From Bryobacterales bacterium (GTDB lineage: Bacteria > Acidobacteriota > Terriglobia > Bryobacterales > Bryobacteraceae): a stretch of 5,726 nt of DNA. A program made the translations under genes and the position numbers. This document shows, piece by piece, positions 1 to 4,372 of the stretch; position 1 is the stretch's first letter, and the number at the start of each line of letters is the position of its first letter. The DNA lies in NCBI GenBank assembly GCA_003132905.1, contig PKZC01000202.1, positions 1 through 5,726 on the forward strand, read 5' to 3'. The notes beneath the pieces are model-generated. The model was not told the DNA's origin. It did not search any database and worked only from the letters and a program-made list of their open reading frames with translations.

Positions 1-65
1 CCGAGCTAAAACATATCGCCGTTCCGCTCGGAGCGCACGCCATTCCAGGATTTGGAAAAAAGTGA
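1..65 (+). CDS. C-terminal end of an unidentified upstream gene (partial)
   Basis: An open frame enters from the left edge and ends at TGA 63-65. Its last visible residues include HIAVPLGAHAIPGFGKK. It lies 16 bp before the dioxygenase start on the same strand, so the two are probably cotranscribed. Only 20 residues are visible, too few to name a family. A second frame is also open (stop at 77-79), but it reads as an arginine-rich stretch typical of a shadow frame, so I prefer this one. In homoprotocatechuate clusters the neighbours of the dioxygenase are often other catabolic enzymes, but nothing here proves that. Confidence 0.4.
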   Translation, partial: ELKHIAVPLGAHAIPGFGKK

Positions 66-70
66 CTGGA

Positions 71-76
71 AAAGGA
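71..76 (+). promoter_or_regulatory. Ribosome binding site of the dioxygenase gene
   Basis: AAAGGA lies 5 nt before ATG 82. It decides the start: the same frame could begin at TTG 52, but that codon has no comparable site, and the extra ten residues do not belong to the VOC fold. Confidence 0.7.
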
Positions 77-81
77 TAACC

Positions 82-1050
82 ATGACATTTCCCCGCGTAA
101 TTCGTATTGGCCACGTTATCTTGTCCGTCGCCGATCTAACCGCATCGCGCCATTTCTATGTCGATCTACTCGGACTGAACGTGGTCCACGAAAACGACCG
201 CGCGCTCTATCTCCGCGGCGTCGAAGATCGCGAATGGAGTCTGAAGCTAGAGCTAGGCCCCGAGCCAGGCGTGAAACAACTGGCCTACAAGGCCGGCTCG
301 GAAGCGGCGCTCGATGAGATCGCAGCCATCGCAAAGGCCGAAGGACTTCCCCACCGTTGGGAGACCGAACTCGACCGCCCGCGCATTCTGCGGCTGCAAG
401 ACCCTTTTGGATTTCCGATAGCCTTCTACTACGAATCAGTCAAGCATCCCTGGATGCTGCAGCAGTTCCACCTGCACTGCGGCCCTGGCATCCAGCGCAT
501 AGATCACATCAATGTTTTGTCCCCTCAGGTGAAGCAACTCTCCGAGTGGTATCAGAAGCACCTGGATTTTCGGCTGACCGAATCCACCGAAGACGACACC
601 GGCCGCATCTGGGCCACGTGGATGCAGCGCAAAGGTCACGCGCACGATCTCGCCACCACCAACGGCGCCGGGCCGCGCCTGCACCACTTCGCTTATTGGC
701 TGCCCGATGGCGCGCGCATTTCGCAACTGTGCGATATTCTGGCCGGTGCATTTGAAACCGATCGCATTGAGCGCGGCCCCGGACGCCACGGCATCACCAA
801 CGCTTACTTTTTATATCTCCGCGATCCCGACGGCCACCGCATCGAGCTCTACACGTCCGATTATTTAAGTGTCGATCCCGACTTCGAGCCCATCCGCTGG
901 CAATTGCACGATCCTCGCCGCCAAGCGTTGTGGGGCGGCCATGCACCCCGGAGCTGGTTCCTGGAAGGCAGCAGCGTTGAGGCCTTCGACGGCGGCTGGG
1001 TCAAGATTGAGGAGTCGGAGTTACAAGGCCTGCCGGCTTACGTGCGCTAA
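82..1050 (+). CDS. hpaD: Extradiol ring-cleavage dioxygenase, 3,4-dihydroxyphenylacetate 2,3-dioxygenase type (VOC family)
   Basis: The 322-residue protein has two vicinal-oxygen-chelate modules, at roughly residues 9-119 and 139-258, plus a C-terminal tail. It probably cleaves the ring of 3,4-dihydroxyphenylacetate (homoprotocatechuate) next to the hydroxyls with O2 in the cytoplasm, giving a carboxymethyl-hydroxymuconic semialdehyde. Aligned by eye to the known Brevibacterium enzyme, the metal ligands are His142 (RIDHINV), His202 (LHHFAYW) and Glu255 (HRIELY). The second-sphere residues also match: His188 (acid/base His), Arg231, His236 and Tyr245, with Arg280 and Trp292 in the tail. Fe(II) versus Mn(II) cannot be told from sequence. 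It is shorter than the roughly 360-residue Actinobacterial enzymes. The gene ends 8 bp from the stop of the convergent small gene. The exact substrate is inferred; another catechol is possible. The symbol follows common annotation use for this VOC type; E. coli HpaD is an unrelated LigB-type enzyme. Confidence 0.87.
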   Translation: MTFPRVIRIGHVILSVADLTASRHFYVDLLGLNVVHENDRALYLRGVEDREWSLKLELGPEPGVKQLAYKAGSEAALDEIAAIAKAEGLPHRWETELDRPRILRLQDPFGFPIAFYYESVKHPWMLQQFHLHCGPGIQRIDHINVLSPQVKQLSEWYQKHLDFRLTESTEDDTGRIWATWMQRKGHAHDLATTNGAGPRLHHFAYWLPDGARISQLCDILAGAFETDRIERGPGRHGITNAYFLYLRDPDGHRIELYTSDYLSVDPDFEPIRWQLHDPRRQALWGGHAPRSWFLEGSSVEAFDGGWVKIEESELQGLPAYVR

Positions 1051-1058
1051 GTCGGCGA

Positions 1059-1304
1059 TCAGGACAGCTTCGCTATCTTGTCGTCCAGATGTTTTAGCGC
1101 CGCCTCTAGAGTCACGCGATACTTCGCGTTCTTCGACGTCTGGATGTCATGCAGCACGCGCGTGCGCGAAAGTTCCAGACTTTCCCGCTGACTCTTGCGA
1201 TCCGCTTCTTCTGGTGTGAGTTTAGGCAATTTTGCTAAAGCCGCCCGCTCTTCCGCGGAGTCGATCTGGGATTCAACCGATTTGCTTTCCCAGCCCCGCG
1301 CCAT
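1059..1304 (-). CDS. Small charged helical protein of unknown function (begins MARGWESKSVE)
   Basis: The frame encodes 81 residues from ATG 1304-1302 to TGA. The product is rich in Glu, Lys, Arg and Ala, has no signal peptide or membrane segment, and no cysteine. Residues about 32-81 look strongly helical, with spaced leucines, and may form a short coiled coil. The opening MARGWESKSVESQ resembles small uncharacterised acidobacterial proteins as I remember them, which is the main reason to accept it. Upstream of the ATG there is only GGGAG very close to the start, so initiation signals are weak. The gene converges with the dioxygenase and diverges from exonuclease III. No function can be assigned. 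Confidence 0.65.
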   Translation of the reverse strand: MARGWESKSVESQIDSAEERAALAKLPKLTPEEADRKSQRESLELSRTRVLHDIQTSKNAKYRVTLEAALKHLDDKIAKLS

Positions 1305-1342
1305 GCTCCCAGTGTGGCACTTTCACGGCTCGCTTGTTTGGA

Positions 1343-1364
1343 AACCGAGACGCCAACCGAGACG
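1343..1364. repeat. Two tandem copies of AACCGAGACG, 12-bp period
   Basis: AACCGAGACG occurs at 1343-1352 and again at 1355-1364, separated by CC. The 12-bp period does not match one helical turn exactly. It lies about 40 bp upstream of the small minus-strand gene. It could be a regulator site or chance. Confidence 0.45.
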
Positions 1365-1443
1365 ATCCGAATTAACCCAAGAAATGTGGCCAAACGAGCT
1401 CGAAGGAATGGTTGCGGCGCCTAGAACAAACGCACAGGGCGCT

Positions 1444-1463
1444 TCGCCGAAATTCGTCGGCGA
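1444..1463. repeat. Perfect 7-bp inverted repeat TCGCCGA / TCGGCGA
   Basis: The arms are 1444-1450 and 1457-1463 with a 6-nt spacer, AATTCG. There is no T-tract on either side, so it is not an intrinsic terminator. It sits near the middle of the divergent region, about 110 bp before the exonuclease III start, where a dimeric repressor site would be plausible but is unproven. Confidence 0.45.
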
Positions 1464-1573
1464 GCTGCGCGAATAACGCAGCCGGCAAGACGCGGAGAGC
1501 AATCGCGAAGACCCATCTGGGCGGCATATGCAACACTCAGTAAGTTTACTCGATTAAAAGACGGATCTGTATA

Positions 1574-2347
1574 TTGAAGATCGTAACTTTCAACATCAAC
1601 AACATCAACAAACGGTTGGACAACCTGGTGGCCTGGCTCAGCACAACGGAGCCAGATGTCGTCTGTCTTCAAGAGTTGAAAGCCGAGCAGCAGTCATTCC
1701 CAGATCGTGCGCTTCGGGCGCTGGGCTATCACTCCGTCTGGCAGGGGGAGCGTTCCTGGAATGGCGTGGCGATTCTGGTGCGAGACCACGAGCCCATACT
1801 GACTCGATCAAGCCTGCCTGGTAATCCTGAGGATAGCCAGGCGCGCTATATTGAGGCGGCCGTAAATGGAGTCTTGATCACTTCGATCTACCTGCCGAAT
1901 GGCAACCCTCAACCTGGTCCGAAGTTCAACTACAAGCTGGCGTGGTTCGAACGTCTCATCACGCACGCCGCCGAGTTCATCACCTCCGGTGTGCCCGTCG
2001 TGCTAGCCGGCGATTACAACGTGGTCCCAGCTGCACAAGACATCTATCCAACGCGCTCTTTAGATAACAACGCGTTGATCCAACCGGAGAGCCGGCAGGC
2101 CTTTGCTCGATTGCTGGCTCAAGGCTGGACGGACGCTCTGCGAAGGCTACAGCCGGAAGGGCCGCTCTGGACGTTCTGGGATTATGAGCGTGACCGTTGG
2201 CGCAACGACAAGGGCATGCGGCTGGATCACTTTCTACTTTCGCCGGTTTTGCGCGAGCGGCTGGTGGATGGCGGTGTAGACAAATGGGTGCGTGGAGAGG
2301 ACAACGCCAGCGACCACGCTCCGGCGTGGATCGTCCTCGATCTTTGA
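1574..2347 (+). CDS. xth: Exodeoxyribonuclease III (AP endonuclease family)
   Basis: The 257-residue enzyme is close to the 268 residues of E. coli ExoIII. It would remove nucleotides 3' to 5' from duplex DNA and cut at abasic sites in base excision repair, in the cytoplasm with Mg2+. All family motifs are visible: Asn7 in FNINN, Glu34 in LQELK, WNGVAI at 62-67, Tyr106 in YLPNG, Asp147 and Asn149 in GDYNV, Asp218-His219 in RLDHFLLSP, and Asp247-His248 in the final SDH. The start is TTG 1574, because it gives the canonical MKIVTFNIN N-terminus and no ATG or GTG lies nearby upstream in frame. Only a weak purine stretch (ACGGA, 1561-1565) precedes it. The gene is followed 68 bp later by the transglutaminase-like gene on the same strand. 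Confidence 0.95.
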   Translation: MKIVTFNINNINKRLDNLVAWLSTTEPDVVCLQELKAEQQSFPDRALRALGYHSVWQGERSWNGVAILVRDHEPILTRSSLPGNPEDSQARYIEAAVNGVLITSIYLPNGNPQPGPKFNYKLAWFERLITHAAEFITSGVPVVLAGDYNVVPAAQDIYPTRSLDNNALIQPESRQAFARLLAQGWTDALRRLQPEGPLWTFWDYERDRWRNDKGMRLDHFLLSPVLRERLVDGGVDKWVRGEDNASDHAPAWIVLDL

Positions 2348-2375
2348 CACTATCCATTTATTCGTCGTGTAAAAT
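2344..2375 (+). promoter_or_regulatory. Possible promoter for the transglutaminase-like gene
   Basis: A perfect TTGACA (2344-2349) overlaps the stop codon of exonuclease III, and TAAAAT (2370-2375) follows. The spacer is 20 bp, longer than the usual 16-18, so activity is uncertain. The gene may instead be read through from exonuclease III. Confidence 0.3.
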
Positions 2376-2402
2376 ATTGGTGGGTCAAATCAACTTTGGT
2401 CG

Positions 2403-2409
2403 AAGGGAG
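2403..2409 (+). promoter_or_regulatory. Ribosome binding site of the transglutaminase-like gene
   Basis: AAGGGAG lies 6 nt before GTG 2416. It fixes the start at this GTG rather than at the in-frame codon at 2197, which lies inside exonuclease III. Confidence 0.8.
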
Positions 2410-2415
2410 TCGTCT

Positions 2416-3528
2416 GTGAATCGTCGAGATTTCCTGCGATCTGCGGGTGCTGTGTCCGCCAGCGTCGCGTTTCTAAAGACGGAATGTCTGCTTGCAGGGG
2501 ACACAGACTCTGGAAGTTGGCGTACGTTCGAAGTGATAACACGCGCCGAAATCATGCAGTCTTCGGCTGCAACGCGCGTGTGGCTGCCAATGGCACTCAT
2601 CATTGAAACGCCCTTCCAGAAGACGCTCTCCAATAGTTTCACGGCCGACGGGGGTACGGCTGGGATCGTCGAAGACAGGGCCGATGGACTCGGAATCCTC
2701 GCGGCGGAATTTCCGGCTGGCGTGAAGCCCCTCCTCACCCTCACGAGTCGAGTCGCGACGAAGAACTATGCAGTCGATCTCTCCGTGCCCGGCAAAGCGC
2801 CGAAAGCGGACCGCGCGGAGTTGGAACATTTTCTTCGGCCGACAAAGCTTCTGCCGACCGACGGCATCGTGAAAGAGACGGCCATCGAAATCACCGGAGG
2901 CGCGAAGACTGATCTTGAGAAGGCGCGCGCAATCTACGAGTGGATCGTCGATAACACGTTTCGAGATCCGAAAACGCGCGGCTGCGGCATCGGCGACATC
3001 CGCTTTATGCTGGAGTCCAAAGACCTGGGCGGGAAATGCGCGGACCTCAACGCGCTTTATGTTGGCCTGGCCCGGGCGGCGGGCCTGCCGGCGCGCGACG
3101 TGTATGGCATCCGGATCGCCAAATCAGACTTGGGCTACAAGAGCCTGGGCACCTCGTCGGAAAACATTACGAAAGCCCAGCACTGCCGCGCCGAAGTGTA
3201 CATCGACAGTCACGGATGGGTTCCTGTCGATCCCGCCGACGTCCGGAAAGTTGTTCTCGATGAGCCACCCGGAAACCGGCCACTTGACGATCTAATGGTG
3301 AAAAAAGCGCGAGGGCGATTATTCGGGTCGTGGGAGATGAATTGGATGGCGTATAACTTCGCGCACGACGTGAGGTTACCCGGATCGCCCGGGGCGCCGG
3401 TCGGCTTCCTTATGTATCCGCAGGCCGAAACGAGCGACGGCCGGCTCAACAGCCTCGATCCGGACAACTTCAAGTACGAGATCACGTCGAGAGAAATTCC
3501 GTCTACTACCAGCGAGCAGCAACTTTAA
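2416..3528 (+). CDS. Tat-exported transglutaminase-like (papain-fold) protein
   Basis: The product has 370 residues from a GTG start. The N-terminus is a twin-arginine signal (NRRDFLR at 2-8, then a short hydrophobic stretch to about residue 20), with likely cleavage near residue 27. No lipobox is seen. Residues about 35-125 form a beta-rich N-terminal region (RVWLPMAL) of the kind that often precedes such domains. Residues about 165-280 are a transglutaminase-core domain with an intact Cys-His-Asp triad: Cys208 in GGKCADLN, His256 in QHCRAEVY, and Asp272 in WVPVDP. Members of this fold act as peptidases, amidases or cross-linking enzymes; the reaction here is unknown. The C-terminal 90 residues include a Trp-rich stretch (SWEMNWMAYNFAHDV) following the core. 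The twin-arginine signal suggests folding before export to the periplasm. The substrate cannot be inferred from the neighbours. Confidence 0.87.
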   Translation: MNRRDFLRSAGAVSASVAFLKTECLLAGDTDSGSWRTFEVITRAEIMQSSAATRVWLPMALIIETPFQKTLSNSFTADGGTAGIVEDRADGLGILAAEFPAGVKPLLTLTSRVATKNYAVDLSVPGKAPKADRAELEHFLRPTKLLPTDGIVKETAIEITGGAKTDLEKARAIYEWIVDNTFRDPKTRGCGIGDIRFMLESKDLGGKCADLNALYVGLARAAGLPARDVYGIRIAKSDLGYKSLGTSSENITKAQHCRAEVYIDSHGWVPVDPADVRKVVLDEPPGNRPLDDLMVKKARGRLFGSWEMNWMAYNFAHDVRLPGSPGAPVGFLMYPQAETSDGRLNSLDPDNFKYEITSREIPSTTSEQQL

Positions 3529-3532
3529 GCTA

Positions 3533-3571
3533 CTTGGCTGGTTTGTCGGCGCGGCCACCGCTCAGCCCAAG
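3533..3571 (+). repeat. Imperfect inverted repeat after the transglutaminase-like gene
   Basis: CTTGGCTG (3533-3540) can pair with CAGCCCAAG (3563-3571), leaving one unpaired C. The enclosed GC-rich loop can add GGT/ACC pairing. No T-run follows, so this is at best a weak or Rho-assisted terminator between the two plus-strand genes. Confidence 0.25.
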
Positions 3572-3612
3572 AATTAGCGTATAGTTATCTTGAGCCTCAA
3601 AGCAGCGCTCAC

Positions 3613-3617
3613 AGGAG
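3613..3617 (+). promoter_or_regulatory. Ribosome binding site of the small secreted protein
   Basis: AGGAG lies 5 nt before ATG 3623. It selects this ATG over an in-frame TTG at 3590. The chosen start also gives a clean signal peptide. Confidence 0.8.
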
Positions 3618-3622
3618 ATGAC

Positions 3623-3919
3623 ATGAAGACGATCACAGCAGTAGCTTTGATGACCATGGGACTCGCCGCAAGCGGCCTAGCCGCCGAATACAAAGGTTTC
3701 GTCGAGGATACGAAGTGCTCCACTAACCCGGAAATGAAAGGCGATGCCGCCTGCGCGCAGAAGTGCATCAAAGCGGGTTCACCCGCGGTTCTGGTGACTC
3801 CGGCCGGCAAAATCTATAAGATTGCCAATCAGGACAAGATCCTGGCCAGCGCCGGCATGGACGTCACTGTGACTGGGAAACTCAAAGGCGACACGCTCAC
3901 GATCGATACTGTCAAATAA
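3623..3919 (+). CDS. Small secreted protein with three cysteines, function unknown
   Basis: The 98-residue product has a classical Sec signal peptide: Lys2, hydrophobic 3-19, and likely cleavage after Ala20 or Ala21. The mature part is about 77 residues and begins EYKGFVEDTKC. Cysteines sit at 32, 44 and 48 (C-x11-C-x3-C, AACAQKCIKAG). The C-terminal half reads as short beta strands (AVLVTPAGKIYKI, then VTVTGKLKGDTLTI), compatible with a small beta barrel, though that is a guess. I recognise the overall pattern as a recurring uncharacterised secreted protein of acidobacteria, from memory only. The odd cysteine number suggests one disulphide plus a free thiol, metal binding, or dimerisation. 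A TATAGT (3580-3585) about 37 bp upstream may be a -10 element, without a good -35. The gene stands alone, and its stop codon overlaps the T-tract of the opposite-strand terminator. Confidence 0.85.
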   Translation: MKTITAVALMTMGLAASGLAAEYKGFVEDTKCSTNPEMKGDAACAQKCIKAGSPAVLVTPAGKIYKIANQDKILASAGMDVTVTGKLKGDTLTIDTVK

Positions 3920-3957
3920 ATAAGCCACGAATCGCGGAAGCGACGATTCGTGGCTTA
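3913..3957 (-). terminator. Strong intrinsic terminator for the DksA-like gene, possibly bidirectional
   Basis: A perfect 14-bp stem pairs 3921-3934 with 3944-3957 around a 9-nt loop. Read on the minus strand the stem is followed at once by TTTATTTG (3920-3913), a good U-tract, so it should end transcription of the DksA-like gene. On the plus strand no T-run follows, so termination of the small secreted protein gene there would be weaker. The loop can also close as TCGC-GGAA-GCGA, a GNRA-type tetraloop with a 3-nt bulge. Confidence 0.8.
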
Positions 3958-3970
3958 GCACGGCCTCAGT

Positions 3971-4339
3971 CTAGAGCGTTGAACCGCCTCGGGGTACGTG
4001 TGCCCGTTTGTCTTGCTTCTCTTGGTCCGCCAAGCAATACGCTGCCCAAGGAACAGCTTCCAGGCGGGCTGCCTCGATTTGGCGCCCGCACGCGATGCAC
4101 TTGCCGTACGAGCCGTCTTCAATCCGTTTCAAGGCATCCCGCACTTGTATCAACGTTTGCGATAAGAGGGAATCTTCTTGGAGCGCTTCCGACGTGCTTT
4201 GAGCGGATGTGGCGTCGTCAGTAGAGTCTCTGACTTCTAGTTCTCCGGAATCGCGCGCGTCGTGTTCCAGGCGTGCCATTTCCTCCACAAGCTCTCGTTC
4301 TTTGGCGAGCAGCCGCCGTTTGAAGTTTTCTGTATTCAT
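3971..4339 (-). CDS. DksA/TraR-family RNA polymerase-binding regulator with altered zinc finger
   Basis: The product has 122 residues, shorter than E. coli DksA (151). Residues 1-75 form two charged helices making the coiled coil, with the tip motif D38-S-T-D41-D-A43, which matches the DxxDxA of DksA that reaches into the RNA polymerase secondary channel. Residues 78-106 are the zinc-finger region: Cys81 and Cys84 (CIACG), then Cys102, but the fourth ligand position is Asp105 (YCLAD) instead of Cys. The family modulates initiation, often with ppGpp in the stringent response; that role here is inferred. A basic, flexible tail follows (KRAHVPRGGS). No Shine-Dalgarno is visible before the ATG, and a TATACT sits 9 nt upstream. 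The gene follows the propeller gene by 33 bp on the same strand, so readthrough is also possible, and a strong terminator follows it. Confidence 0.9.
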   Translation of the reverse strand: MNTENFKRRLLAKERELVEEMARLEHDARDSGELEVRDSTDDATSAQSTSEALQEDSLLSQTLIQVRDALKRIEDGSYGKCIACGRQIEAARLEAVPWAAYCLADQEKQDKRAHVPRGGSTL

Positions 4340-4348
4340 GGCAGTTTG

Positions 4349-4354
4349 AGTATA
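4349..4354 (-). promoter_or_regulatory. Candidate -10 element just before the DksA-like gene
   Basis: On the minus strand TATACT ends 9 nt before the ATG at 4339, preceded by TGCG. A start about 7 nt downstream of the box would give an mRNA with almost no leader, which fits the missing ribosome binding site. No good -35 hexamer is seen at 16-18 bp, so the call is tentative. Confidence 0.4.
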
Positions 4355-4372
4355 CGCATTTCAAAAGGGTAA

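Larger units (their letters stand above)
1305..1573. other. Gene-free divergent intergenic region
   Basis: About 270 bp lie between the starts of the small minus-strand gene and the plus-strand exonuclease III gene, so promoters for both should be here. I see no clear sigma-70 pair on either strand. It contains a 10-bp tandem repeat (1343-1364), a 7-bp inverted repeat (1444-1463) and a short AGTAA-GT-TTACT dyad (1539-1550). Open frames crossing it are low-complexity shadow frames without start signals. Confidence 0.6.

Noticed and set aside
436..789. Minus-strand 117-residue frame inside the dioxygenase gene
   Set aside because: It is fully antisense to the catalytic half of the dioxygenase, whose residues are conserved, so the frame is a by-product of GC-rich codon use.
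1195..1476. Plus-strand 93-residue frame crossing the small minus-strand gene and the intergenic region
   Set aside because: It overlaps the better-supported small gene, has no ribosome binding site, and its composition (Arg, Ser, Pro-rich) is typical of a shadow frame.
1539..1550. AGTAA-GT-TTACT dyad upstream of exonuclease III as an operator
   Set aside because: The 5-bp arms are too short to call a site without conservation data.
1421..1672. Minus-strand 83-residue frame overlapping the exonuclease III start
   Set aside because: It is antisense to the conserved first 33 codons of exonuclease III and shows no recognisable motif or start signal.
2197..2415. N-terminal extension of the transglutaminase-like protein back to 2197
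   Set aside because: It would overlap exonuclease III by 151 bp and bury the twin-arginine signal. GTG 2416 has a strong ribosome binding site at the right distance.
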